Shown: positions 1 through 8,082 of the stretch, in pieces
Layout of the letters: each line of letters opens with the position of its first letter
Position numbering within the stretch: position 1 is the stretch's first letter
DNA from: Orbus sasakiae
Lineage (GTDB): Bacteria; Pseudomonadota; Gammaproteobacteria; Enterobacterales; Orbaceae
Assembly (NCBI RefSeq): GCF_039542345.1
Contig: NZ_BAABHY010000001.1
Span: 1,550,001 to 1,614,000, forward strand
Length of the DNA: 64,000 nucleotides
Direction of reading: 5' to 3'
Made by a program: the position numbers and the translations under genes
The notes under the pieces: generated by a model
The model's input: the letters and a program-made list of their open reading frames with translations, nothing else
Database searches by the model: none
What the model was told of the DNA's origin: nothing

Positions 1-550
1 GCACTAAACGTATCGCTTGTGCATTACCTTCAAAATTGCATAAATCCTGACGCACTTTTTGGCGTAATTCATTTAATTCGGGTTGTTTTGCATGATAACT
101 CAAACACGCAAAATCAGATTGCCCATCAATACCTAATCGTTTGGTAAACCAGTGGTTAATAGCAGCTTCGCCAAAATGTCCAAAGGGTGGATTACCAATA
201 TCGTGCATTAAACATGCCATTTCAACTAAACTTTCAATGACCACACTTAGTTTATCGAGTCCATATTGCTTAAGTTGATTTTGACCTGCAAGTCGTTGAT
301 AAATATCTTTAACGATATAGCGCCCAACCTGTTGGACTTCTAATGAATGCGTAAGGCGCGTTCTAACAACTGCGTTGCGTTCAAGCGGAAACACCTGTGT
401 TTTTTGTTGCAAACGCCTGATGGCTGCAGAATTTAAAATTCGACCACGATCACTTTCAAAACAACGAATCAATGCGTATTCATCAAATAAACGATCTTTT
501 TGTACACCACTGTGACGTTGATAACTGATTTTATTATTGAAATTGATCAT
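1..550 (-). CDS. dgt: dGTP triphosphohydrolase (partial, 3' end outside window)
   Basis: The N-terminal ~183 residues of deoxyguanosinetriphosphate triphosphohydrolase, which hydrolyses dGTP to deoxyguanosine and triphosphate. Visible family features are the stretch FESDRGRILNSAAIRRLQQK, the RLTHSLEV motif with the first HD-domain histidine, and the metal-binding CLMHDIGNPPFGHFGE segment. These match E. coli Dgt nearly residue for residue. The ATG is at 548-550, just 18 bases after the purK stop, so dgt is probably the third gene of a purE-purK-dgt transcript. The gene is cut only by the window edge. Confidence 0.95.
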   Translation of the reverse strand, partial: MINFNNKISYQRHSGVQKDRLFDEYALIRCFESDRGRILNSAAIRRLQQKTQVFPLERNAVVRTRLTHSLEVQQVGRYIVKDIYQRLAGQNQLKQYGLDKLSVVIESLVEMACLMHDIGNPPFGHFGEAAINHWFTKRLGIDGQSDFACLSYHAKQPELNELRQKVRQDLCNFEGNAQAIRLV

Positions 551-568
551 GCTCACCCTTAATCATTG

Positions 569-1636
569 TTATTGCAATTTATCTTGTGCCCATCGAACGG
601 CAGTGATGTAATCATCAGGCAACTGATTGGTCAATGCTTCTAATGTTTGATGTAAACACGTATAGTTATGGTGAGTAAGATTTAAATGGCCAACTTTGCG
701 ACCCGCTCTCACAGCCTTTTCGTACCAATGAACATGCACTAACGGTAGCGATAACCAATCAAGATTGTATGGTGTTCCTATTAGATTAACCATTACAGAA
801 GGTGCAAATACATCTGGTTTGGGCATAGGTAAATTTAAAATGGCTCGCAGATGAAGTTCAAATTGACTGATTGATGCCCCATTTTGAGTCCAATGCCCAC
901 TGTTATGTACACGAGGCGCTAATTCGTTGATCAGCAATGTATCGCCAACGATAAAACACTCCATTGCCATCACACCAACATAGTTGAGCTCATGCATGAT
1001 AGTACTTAACATATTTTCGGCTTGTTGCTGCATGATGGGATTGACATTGTTGGTAACAACGCTCATTTTCAAAATACCATCTTGATGTAAGTTGTGTGTT
1101 AAAGGATAAAAAACAGTATGGCCTTGTTTATCACGAGCCCCAACTAAAGACATTTCACCATCAAAATCAATCGCTTGTTCGACAATCGAAGCTTGATAAG
1201 CATCATCAGGAACGAGTGATGTAGAATCACTTCTTACTCGCCATTGACCGCGACCATCATAGCCACCGACTCGGCGTTTTACGATTAGTAAAGGGGTCAA
1301 AACATCAAATAGTGTTGACCAATCCGTTGATTTATCGAGTGTTCGCCACTTGGCAGTAGGTAACGCAAGTCGATCAAATAACTGTTTTTGCGTCAAACGA
1401 TCGGCAATAATCGGAAATACATCCCGATTAACAAATGCCGCATGCTGTGCCAAAATTTGTGTGAATGGGGTATCTGGCCAGCGTTCAATTTCAGCTGTAA
1501 TCACCGAGTCTTGATAAGGAACTAATGCAGGCTCCACATCTAAGCCGACGGGGAAAACATGAATACCTAATGGCTCACCTGCTTGTTTCAGCATTCGCCC
1601 GAGTTGTCCATTACCTAACACACATACCGATTTCAT
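569..1636 (-). CDS. purK: N5-carboxyaminoimidazole ribonucleotide synthase
   Basis: An ATP-grasp enzyme of de novo purine synthesis that carboxylates AIR with bicarbonate and ATP to give N5-CAIR. At 355 residues it equals the E. coli length. The N-terminus (VCVLGNGQLGRMLKQAGEPLG) is the PurK dinucleotide-type fold start, VKRRVGGYDGRGQW is the ATP-grasp glycine-rich loop, and NELAPRVHNSGHWTQ is the C-terminal catalytic signature. AGGA lies 6 bases before the ATG. It follows purE by 23 bases on the same strand. Paired PurE and PurK implies the two-step bacterial route. Confidence 0.97.
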   Translation of the reverse strand: MKSVCVLGNGQLGRMLKQAGEPLGIHVFPVGLDVEPALVPYQDSVITAEIERWPDTPFTQILAQHAAFVNRDVFPIIADRLTQKQLFDRLALPTAKWRTLDKSTDWSTLFDVLTPLLIVKRRVGGYDGRGQWRVRSDSTSLVPDDAYQASIVEQAIDFDGEMSLVGARDKQGHTVFYPLTHNLHQDGILKMSVVTNNVNPIMQQQAENMLSTIMHELNYVGVMAMECFIVGDTLLINELAPRVHNSGHWTQNGASISQFELHLRAILNLPMPKPDVFAPSVMVNLIGTPYNLDWLSLPLVHVHWYEKAVRAGRKVGHLNLTHHNYTCLHQTLEALTNQLPDDYITAVRWAQDKLQ

Positions 1637-1659
1637 GAAAAAGTCCTAATAGTAATTGA

Positions 1660-2190
1660 TTAAATAACCCTTGGATCAGGATGAGCAAGTACTTCATCCG
1701 TTTGTGATTGCCTAAATGCCGCCAACCGTTTAAATAATTCATTATCATTTACGGCTAAAATTTGTGCAGCAAGTAAGGCAGCATTTGCCGCACCGGCTTT
1801 GCCAATAGCTAAAGTACCTACAGGGATCCCCTTTGGCATTTGCACAATCGAGTATAAACTATCAACACCGCTTAATGCAGCACTTTGTACTGGTACACCC
1901 AAAACAGGGACTAACGTTTTAGCCGCCAACATACCTGGTAAATGTGCAGCACCTCCTGCGCCAGCAATGATGACATGAATACCCTGACTTTTAGCTGACT
2001 GAGCGAAGTGAAAAAGTTTATCTGGTGTGCGATGTGCTGAAACAATGTCAACATCAAAAGGAACATCAAGTTGTGTTAACAGATCAGCAGCATGTTGCAT
2101 GGTATCCCAATCACTTTTTGAGCCCATGACAATGGCGACTTTAATCTGCTTTGGTTTGACTGACGGACTTGCTAATGGTTTTTTAGACAT
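1660..2190 (-). CDS. purE: N5-CAIR mutase, PurE class I
   Basis: Converts N5-CAIR to CAIR in purine synthesis. The product is 176 residues, slightly longer than the usual ~169 because of a lysine-rich N-terminus before the core. The core shows IVMGSKSDWDTM, SAHRTPDKL and AGAGGAAHLPGM, the class I substrate-binding motifs. It is the first gene of the purEK(dgt) unit. I looked for a PurR box (ACGCAAACG-type palindrome) in 2191-2446 and did not see one. The Shine-Dalgarno upstream of the ATG is weak, so a start nearer the core remains possible. Confidence 0.96.
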   Translation of the reverse strand: MSKKPLASPSVKPKQIKVAIVMGSKSDWDTMQHAADLLTQLDVPFDVDIVSAHRTPDKLFHFAQSAKSQGIHVIIAGAGGAAHLPGMLAAKTLVPVLGVPVQSAALSGVDSLYSIVQMPKGIPVGTLAIGKAGAANAALLAAQILAVNDNELFKRLAAFRQSQTDEVLAHPDPRVI

Positions 2191-2401
2191 AATAAATACT
2201 CATCAAAATCAATAGATAAGTATTATAAAGAATTTAGCTAATGAGTTATAGAATAATTTTCATCTAATATGTATTAATGCTGAGAATAGTCATTACCACC
2301 GTACTTTACCCTACAATTACTCAATTATCGATTTGTGATTCATTACAAAAATTGAAATGTTCTTGCAAGCGAATCGTAATTTTCATTTGCTAGCATATGC
2401 C

Positions 2402-2416
2402 TTGTCATTAAGACAA
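2402..2416. promoter_or_regulatory. Candidate regulator palindrome upstream of the secreted-peptide gene
   Basis: TTGTC-ATTAA-GACAA is a perfect 5-bp inverted repeat 31 bases before the ATG at 2447. CusR/CopR-type response regulators bind dyads built from TGACA and TGTCA half-sites, so this could be the target of the regulator encoded at 2757. The arm orientation differs from the E. coli CusR box, and short palindromes are common in AT-rich DNA, so this is only a candidate. Confidence 0.3.
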
Positions 2417-2446
2417 ATCATTTAATAATAATTTAAGGAAAAATAT

Positions 2447-2614
2447 ATGAAAAAACTCGCTTTAATCGTTGCCGCTTGCACACTATCTTTTGTCTCTGTG
2501 GCAAGTTATGCAAACATGGGCACAGCAAAAGATTCAGAAAGACCTTGTAACGGTAAAATTGAAAAATTTACTGCGCCAAATTTAATTGATAATCCTCGTA
2601 TTACCAATAAATAA
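2447..2614 (+). CDS. Small secreted peptide, 55 residues, unknown function
   Basis: I do not recognise this protein. The ATG is preceded by AAGGAAA at a good distance. The product starts with a clear Sec signal peptide (MKK, then a hydrophobic run to SVASYA, likely cleaved before NMG), leaving a mature peptide of about 32 residues. The mature part is polar, with one cysteine (ERPCNG) and a C-terminus ending DNPRITNK. It lies 142 bases upstream of a CusRS-type two-component pair in the same orientation, so a periplasmic role linked to that system, such as metal handling or signalling, is possible. That link rests on position only. Confidence 0.7.
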   Translation: MKKLALIVAACTLSFVSVASYANMGTAKDSERPCNGKIEKFTAPNLIDNPRITNK

Positions 2615-2651
2615 ACGTCAGCTTAAACATCGAGATTCATACCTTACCCTC

Positions 2652-2683
2652 TCTATTCCGCGAGATGATTCTCAAGGAATAGA
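2652..2683 (+). terminator. Hairpin between secreted-peptide gene and response regulator
   Basis: Arms TCTATTCC (2652-2659) and GGAATAGA (2676-2683) pair perfectly. A second 3-bp stem (GAG/CTC) sits inside a symmetric 2x2 internal loop. It is followed by TTTCCCC rather than a full T tract, so it may be a weak terminator, an mRNA processing structure or an operator. Confidence 0.4.
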
Positions 2684-2756
2684 TTTCCCCAGGTAGATTG
2701 AATTAACATATTCTCTTATACTTATCATCAAATATCATTTAATTAACGAAACAAGC

Positions 2757-3455
2757 ATGAAACTACTGATTGTAGAAGATGGGATAAAAACGGGTGATTA
2801 CCTTAAACAAGGCTTAACTGAATCGGGCTATATTGTTGACCTTGCTCGAGATGGTCTAGATGGCTTACATTATGCGTTGACCGAAAGTTATGACCTCATT
2901 ATTCTTGATGTCATGCTCCCCAAGCTTGATGGTTGGAGTATTTTAAAAACGGTAAGAACCGTAAATAAAGACTTACCTATTTTATTATTATCTGCCAAAG
3001 ATCAAGTTGCTGATCGCGTGCAAGGCTTAGACCTTGGTGCCGATGATTATTTAGTAAAACCTTTCGATTTTACTGAGCTCCTTGCCAGAATCCGCACTTT
3101 ATTACGTCGAATTAATAACAATACTCATGAATCGGATGTATTAACCATAGCCGATCTGCAATTAGATATGAAAAGACGCTATGTTTTGCGCGGTGATAAA
3201 CATATTTTATTAACCCCAAAAGAATTTACATTATTGGAGCTGTTCATGCGCCGTCAAGGTGAAGTGCTTTCGCGTTCACTTATTGCATCACAAGTCTGGG
3301 ATATGAACTTTGACAGTAATACCAATATTATTGATGTTGCAATGCGCCGTTTACGAGCAAAGATTGATGATGATTATGATGTCAAACTTATTCAAACAAT
3401 GCGCGGCATGGGTTATGTTTTAGAAGGACCAAATTATGATAAAAAGACTATATAA
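2757..3455 (+). CDS. cusR: OmpR/PhoB-family response regulator, CusR/CopR type
   Basis: A 232-residue two-component regulator. The receiver domain (about 1-120) has the acidic pocket E7-D8, phospho-acceptor D51 in LIILDVMLPK, S79 and K101 in LVKPF. The C-terminal winged helix (about 130-225) contains LTPKEFTLLELF and RSLIASQVWDMNFDS, which closely match E. coli CusR. The family responds to periplasmic copper or silver and activates efflux genes. The gene overlaps the sensor kinase by 20 bases. No cusCFBA or other metal efflux gene is adjacent, so the true signal is inferred from family only. Confidence 0.85.
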   Translation: MKLLIVEDGIKTGDYLKQGLTESGYIVDLARDGLDGLHYALTESYDLIILDVMLPKLDGWSILKTVRTVNKDLPILLLSAKDQVADRVQGLDLGADDYLVKPFDFTELLARIRTLLRRINNNTHESDVLTIADLQLDMKRRYVLRGDKHILLTPKEFTLLELFMRRQGEVLSRSLIASQVWDMNFDSNTNIIDVAMRRLRAKIDDDYDVKLIQTMRGMGYVLEGPNYDKKTI

Positions 3456-4842
3456 TTCCTTAACCTTTCGCCTAACATTTTTGTTTCTGATCGTTTCAAT
3501 ATTTGCTTTAGGTTTTGTGGGTATCTGTATTAATCGTTATATTTCGCAATATGCCGCAACCCAAGATCAAATTGCACTTGATGAAAAAATGTTTCATTTT
3601 AATCAAGTTATTACCGACATTTATGTTAACAACCATACACTAAACCTTAATCAACCAATAACAAAAAACCAAGCACTTGATAAACTTGAACGTAATCATA
3701 ATTTTATATTTTTTGCGATCACCCCTGATGGCAAGGTTCTTTATACCAATTCGACTAATGATCGCTTTACCGATAGTTTTTTAAATCAATTTAAAAATAA
3801 TGATAATGATGAAATCTTTATGTGGAATCATAACCATATTTTTTACCGTGGTATGAATGGCACCGTTAATAATGCAAACAATCAACCAATCATCAAATTA
3901 ATTATTGCAAAAGATGTCAGTGAGTATCAAAATTTTTTCTCATCATGTAATAAAACCATGTGGATCAGCATCTTAATTGCCATTTTTATTATGGGTAGCA
4001 GCGGATGGATCGTGGCCAAAAATGGGTTAAAGCCGTTAAAGAAAATGGTTGATCAAACGTCAAAAATTGATGTAAACCAACTCAGTATGCGGTTACCAGC
4101 CAAACACATACCAACTGAACTTGCTGCATTAAGTCAGACACTTAACAGCATGTTAGAACGTCTTGAAAATTCATTTTCAAGATTATCGGGCTTTTCATCT
4201 GACTTAGCGCATGAGTTAAGAACGCCAGTTAATACCCTTAAAATGCAAACTCAAGTAACTTTATCACAGCCGCGTACGAATGAAGAATACCGTGATGTAC
4301 TGTATTCTAATGCTGAAGAATTCGATCATTTAAGCCAGATGATTTCAGATATTTTATTTCTAGCGAAAACCGATAACGGCTTGAATTTGCCAAAGCCTTC
4401 ACAACTCAATTTACGTGAAGAGATTCAAAAAGTGTTGGATTTTTATCTTTTTATTGCTGAAGAAAAAGGCAACACATTTAACATTATTGGTAATGCGCAG
4501 ATTTCAGGCGATGCCATTATGTTAAAACGGGCACTGAGCAATCTGATTATGAACGCGATTACTTATAGTTATCCCGATTCAGACATTAAAATTATTATTG
4601 AGCAAAGCAGTGAGATGAACATGATCTCCATCAAAAACTCAGGCGAAACCATTACTGAAGAACATTTGCCATATTTATTTAGTCGATTCTATCGTGTCAA
4701 CGATTCTCGACAAGTCGCGTCTGACGGTGTTGGCTTAGGGCTCGCCATTACCCGTTCGATTATTCATGCCCACGGTGGCAAAATCGATGTAAGTTCAAAA
4801 AATGATATCACTTGCTTTACTATCTATTTGCCAAAACATTAA
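3436..4842 (+). CDS. cusS: Heavy-metal-type sensor histidine kinase, CusS-like
   Basis: Inner-membrane kinase of 468 residues. TM1 is about 10-32, followed by a periplasmic domain of about 130 residues, then TM2 about 173-193 and HAMP. The H-box is SDLAHELRTPVNTL with phospho-acceptor H259, and the ATP domain carries the N-box LIMNAITYSYP and DGVGLGLAITRS. The periplasmic part lacks the dense Met/His loop of E. coli CusS and has only a weaker cluster (FMWNHNHIFYRGMNG), so copper or silver sensing is less certain than the family name suggests. AAGGA lies 8 bases before the ATG, inside the regulator gene. Confidence 0.85.
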   Translation: MIKRLYNSLTFRLTFLFLIVSIFALGFVGICINRYISQYAATQDQIALDEKMFHFNQVITDIYVNNHTLNLNQPITKNQALDKLERNHNFIFFAITPDGKVLYTNSTNDRFTDSFLNQFKNNDNDEIFMWNHNHIFYRGMNGTVNNANNQPIIKLIIAKDVSEYQNFFSSCNKTMWISILIAIFIMGSSGWIVAKNGLKPLKKMVDQTSKIDVNQLSMRLPAKHIPTELAALSQTLNSMLERLENSFSRLSGFSSDLAHELRTPVNTLKMQTQVTLSQPRTNEEYRDVLYSNAEEFDHLSQMISDILFLAKTDNGLNLPKPSQLNLREEIQKVLDFYLFIAEEKGNTFNIIGNAQISGDAIMLKRALSNLIMNAITYSYPDSDIKIIIEQSSEMNMISIKNSGETITEEHLPYLFSRFYRVNDSRQVASDGVGLGLAITRSIIHAHGGKIDVSSKNDITCFTIYLPKH

Positions 4843-4961
4843 CCAAATGGGCCTGACATTTAAATTTATTCAATAAAAAAGTAGCTTTATCGAATAAATA
4901 AATGTAGAATGCTTCGGCAATATTTTATCAACTTTTTATCTCAATCACGGTGAATATTGCT

Positions 4962-6428
4962 ATGTCTCGCATAATCAAAGAAGCACTAACTTTCGACGAT
5001 GTTTTGTTAGTTCCTGCTCATTCAAATGTTTTACCTAATACAGCTGATATCAGTACACAGCTTACTCAAACTATTAAACTTAATCTTCCTATGATTTCTG
5101 CGGCAATGGATACCGTTACCGAAGCAAGTCTGGCTATTGCCCTTGCGCAAGAAGGCGGCATCGGTTTTATTCACAAAAATATGCCAATTGAAGTACAAGC
5201 TGACCATGTAAGACGTGTGAAAAAACACGAAAGTGGTGTTGTACAAGATCCGATCAGTGTATTACCTACAGCCACCATTAAAGATGTGATCAAATTGGCA
5301 AAAGATTATGGTTTCGCGGGTTTTCCTGTCGTGACCAAAGATAATGAACTGGTCGGGATTATTACTGCACGTGATGTACGTTTTGCGACAGACTTAACCC
5401 AACCAGTTACCGCCGTTATGACGCCAAAAGAGCGACTTGTCACCGTATTAGAAGGTGAACCTCGTGAAATCGTCTTACAAAGAATGCATGAACGACGTGT
5501 TGAAAAAGTATTGGTCGTCGATAATGCTTTCCGCTTAAAAGGGATGATTACCGTTCGTGACTTCCAAAAAGCAGAAGAAAAACCTAATGCATGTAAAGAT
5601 GATAAAGGTCGTTTACGTGTTGGTGCTGCAGTCGGCGCTGCACCAGGTAATGAAGAGCGCATTGCAGCATTAGTTGAAGCCGGTGTTGATGTATTACTGA
5701 TTGACTCATCACATGGCCACTCTGAAGGTGTTTTACAACGTATTAAAGCGGCAAGACAGGCTTACCCTGATTTACCAATTATTGGCGGGAATGTCGCAAC
5801 AGCTGAAGGGGCACTAGCCCTAATTAAAGCTGGCGTGAGCGCTGTAAAAGTTGGTATCGGTCCTGGTTCAATTTGTACAACCCGTATCGTTACTGGTGTA
5901 GGTGTACCACAAATTACCGCGATTATGGATGCAGTTGAAGCCGCTAAAGCTTATAACATCCCGGTCATTGCCGATGGTGGTATTCGTTATTCAGGTGACA
6001 TTGCGAAAGCATTAGCTGCTGGCGCAAGTTGTGTTATGGTGGGCTCAATGTTTGCGGGTACTGAAGAAGCGCCAGGTGAAATCGAATTATACCAAGGGCG
6101 TGCTTATAAATCTTACCGCGGTATGGGGTCATTAGGTGCAATGTCTAAAGGTTCATCTGACCGCTATTTCCAAAGTGATAATGCGGCGGATAAATTAGTT
6201 CCTGAAGGCATTGAAGGTCGCATTGCTTATAAAGGAGCCCTAAAAGAAATTATCCATCAGCAGATGGGTGGTTTACGTTCATGTATGGGGTTAACTGGTT
6301 GTGCAACTATTGATGAATTAAGAACTCAATCTCAATTTACGCGTATTACTGGTGCAGGTATGAAAGAGAGTCATGTGCATGATGTCTCAATTACAAAAGA
6401 GCCACCTAACTACCGTTTAGGTCAATAA
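4962..6428 (+). CDS. guaB: Inosine-5'-monophosphate dehydrogenase
   Basis: Oxidises IMP to XMP with NAD+, the committed step to GMP. The start chosen is the ATG at 4962 (MSRIIKEALTFDDVLL), which gives 488 residues as in E. coli. An upstream in-frame GTG at 4950 would add four residues without homology. The catalytic cysteine is C305 in GIGPGSICTTR, a CBS-domain pair lies around 95-205, and the flap/IMP region has RGMGSLGAMSKGSSDRY. guaA does not follow: the gene is closed by a strong terminator and so appears monocistronic here. Confidence 0.98.
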   Translation: MSRIIKEALTFDDVLLVPAHSNVLPNTADISTQLTQTIKLNLPMISAAMDTVTEASLAIALAQEGGIGFIHKNMPIEVQADHVRRVKKHESGVVQDPISVLPTATIKDVIKLAKDYGFAGFPVVTKDNELVGIITARDVRFATDLTQPVTAVMTPKERLVTVLEGEPREIVLQRMHERRVEKVLVVDNAFRLKGMITVRDFQKAEEKPNACKDDKGRLRVGAAVGAAPGNEERIAALVEAGVDVLLIDSSHGHSEGVLQRIKAARQAYPDLPIIGGNVATAEGALALIKAGVSAVKVGIGPGSICTTRIVTGVGVPQITAIMDAVEAAKAYNIPVIADGGIRYSGDIAKALAAGASCVMVGSMFAGTEEAPGEIELYQGRAYKSYRGMGSLGAMSKGSSDRYFQSDNAADKLVPEGIEGRIAYKGALKEIIHQQMGGLRSCMGLTGCATIDELRTQSQFTRITGAGMKESHVHDVSITKEPPNYRLGQ

Positions 6429-6434
6429 ATATTG

Positions 6435-6460
6435 AAAGGCGACCTATAGTCGCCTTTTTT
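6435..6460 (+). terminator. guaB intrinsic terminator
   Basis: A 9-bp stem AAAGGCGAC/GTCGCCTTT with loop CTATA runs directly into a T tract, 6 bases after the guaB stop. Confidence 0.93.
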
Positions 6461-6530
6461 ATTGTTACAATAAACGATTGTCCCTATTTGCTCAATGATT
6501 TCAATATACTTCATTGGGTTATTTTGTTAA

Positions 6531-6560
6531 AATCGCTATATTAATTTTTATATAACGATT
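6531..6560. promoter_or_regulatory. ModE operator upstream of modA
   Basis: AATCGCTATAT and ATATAACGATT form 11-bp arms with one mismatch around the 8-base spacer TAATTTTT. This matches the known E. coli ModE site, in which ATCGTTATAT-type half-sites flank a short spacer. ModE-molybdate represses modABC, so high-molybdate repression is expected. modE itself is not in the window. Confidence 0.88.
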
Positions 6561-6581
6561 TTTTCAATGTAACAATCAAAA

Positions 6582-6602
6582 GTATCACAGCCATTGTGAT
6601 AC
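6582..6602. promoter_or_regulatory. Perfect inverted repeat in the modA leader
   Basis: GTATCACA and TGTGATAC are perfect 8-bp arms around GCCAT, lying between the ModE operator and the modA ATG at 6635. The half-sites are in the reverse order of a CRP site (TGTGA-N6-TCACA). It could be a second operator or an mRNA hairpin, but its function is not known. Confidence 0.5.
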
Positions 6603-6634
6603 ATCATCAATGTGAGCTTAAGTAGGAATAAAAT

Positions 6635-7393
6635 ATGAAAAAACTGACTGGAATTGTTTTTGCAATCAGCGCCATATTCATGAGCGTCAGTGCGAATGCG
6701 GCAGAAAAAGTGATGGTATTTGCTGCGGCATCATTAACCAATGCCATGCAAGATATCAGTACATTATATCAAACACAGCATCAAGATAGTGAAATCGTGT
6801 TTTCATTTGCTTCTTCTTCGGTACTCGCACGTCAAATTGAACAAGGTGCACCTGCGGATATTTTTATGTCAGCAGACCAAAAGTGGATGGATTACCTTGT
6901 CGATCGTCATTTAGCAAGTAATAAAGAAACGTTGCTTAAAAACTCACTGGTCCTCATTGCACCAACATCATCAAAACTCGATCAAGTAACGATTAATAAC
7001 ACAACTGATTGGCAGGTCATTTTACCCCACAATGAAAAAATGGCAGTTGGCGACCCTGACCATGTTCCAGCTGGACTTTATGCCAAAGAATCATTGACTA
7101 ATTTAGGTGTATTTAATCAATTAGAACCCCAACTTGCGCGAGCCAGTAATGTGCGTGATGCGTTAATGCTTGTTGAACGCGGTGAAGCGGTACTAGGCAT
7201 TGTTTACAGTACGGATGCAAAGGTCAGCCAAAACGTTAAAATAATTGCTGATTTTCCCGCTGACTCATTTAAACCCATTGAATATCCGATCACTTTATTA
7301 ACACATTCAGACTCAGCCAAAACATTTTATAATTTCTTAAAATCATCACAAGCTAAGGTTATTTTTGAAAAATACGGTTTTGTGACTCAATGA
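6635..7393 (+). CDS. modA: Molybdate ABC transporter periplasmic binding protein
   Basis: A 252-residue periplasmic protein that captures molybdate (and tungstate) for uptake. The Sec signal peptide is about residues 1-22 (ending SANA), and the mature protein begins with the ModA hallmark VFAAASLTNAMQDIS. FSFASSSVLARQIEQGAPADIF and GDPDHVPAGLYAKESL are typical ligand-site segments. Its stop overlaps the modB start in an ATGA arrangement. Expression should be controlled by the ModE operator at 6531-6560. Molybdenum use implies molybdenum-cofactor enzymes elsewhere in the genome. Confidence 0.95.
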   Translation: MKKLTGIVFAISAIFMSVSANAAEKVMVFAAASLTNAMQDISTLYQTQHQDSEIVFSFASSSVLARQIEQGAPADIFMSADQKWMDYLVDRHLASNKETLLKNSLVLIAPTSSKLDQVTINNTTDWQVILPHNEKMAVGDPDHVPAGLYAKESLTNLGVFNQLEPQLARASNVRDALMLVERGEAVLGIVYSTDAKVSQNVKIIADFPADSFKPIEYPITLLTHSDSAKTFYNFLKSSQAKVIFEKYGFVTQ

Positions 7394-8079
7394 TGTTGAC
7401 TGAATATGAGTGGCAAGTTTTACTACTCAGTTTAAAAATAGCCGCAATGGCGATTGTGTTCAGTTTACCTATCGCCATTTTTAGTGCATGGTTATTAGCA
7501 CGTTGCCAATTTTGGGGAAAATCACTGTTTGACAGTATTATCCACTTGCCACTTGTTTTACCCCCCGTTGCATTGGGGTATTTATTATTAATGACAATGG
7601 GTCGACGCGGTGTTATTGGCCAATGGTTATATGATACATTGGGTATCAGCTTTAGTTTCAATTGGAAAGGTGCTGCCCTTGCCTCTGCCATTGTGGCTTT
7701 TCCCTTAGTAGTACGTTCAATACGTTTAGCAATTGAATCAATTGATACACGACTTGAAAATGTGGCTAGAACATTAGGTGCAAATAAGCTCCGTGTCTTT
7801 TTTACCATCACCCTGCCGCTGGCTTTTCCCGGTATTTTAATGGGTGTGGTTTTAGGATTTGCTCGCTGTTTAGGTGAGTTTGGTGCAACCATTACCTTTG
7901 TGTCAAACATTCAAGGTGAAACTCGCACCATCCCACTTGCAATGTATACGCTATTACAGGTTCCAAACGGCGAACAAGCCGCAATGCGATTATGTGTGAT
8001 TTCCATTGTATTATCCTTAATTGCTCTCATTGCATCTGAATGGCTGAATCGTTGGCATAAAAAGAAACTGGCAGGATAA
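7390..8079 (+). CDS. modB: Molybdate ABC transporter permease
   Basis: A 229-residue inner-membrane permease with about five or six membrane spans. The EAA loop contacting the ATPase is seen as ENVARTLGANKLRVFFTITLPLAFPGI. LARCQFWGKSLFDSIIHLPLVLPP is characteristic of ModB. The ATG at 7390 overlaps the modA stop by four bases and a second ATG follows at once, so the start is uncertain by one codon. modC begins three bases after its stop, consistent with tight translational coupling. Confidence 0.95.
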   Translation: MMLTEYEWQVLLLSLKIAAMAIVFSLPIAIFSAWLLARCQFWGKSLFDSIIHLPLVLPPVALGYLLLMTMGRRGVIGQWLYDTLGISFSFNWKGAALASAIVAFPLVVRSIRLAIESIDTRLENVARTLGANKLRVFFTITLPLAFPGILMGVVLGFARCLGEFGATITFVSNIQGETRTIPLAMYTLLQVPNGEQAAMRLCVISIVLSLIALIASEWLNRWHKKKLAG

Positions 8080-8082
8080 TGT

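Noticed and set aside
2191..2446. PurR box upstream of purE
   Set aside because: No ACGCAAACG-type palindrome could be found by reading both strands.
4950..4961. GTG at 4950 as guaB start
   Set aside because: It adds four non-homologous residues; the ATG at 4962 gives the exact E. coli length of 488.
6582..6602. CRP site in the modA leader
   Set aside because: The half-sites are TCACA...TGTGA, the reverse of the CRP order, with the wrong spacing.
7359..7910. 183-residue open frame antisense to modB
   Set aside because: It runs opposite a well-conserved modB, has low-complexity basic composition and no family resemblance; a shadow of the coding strand.
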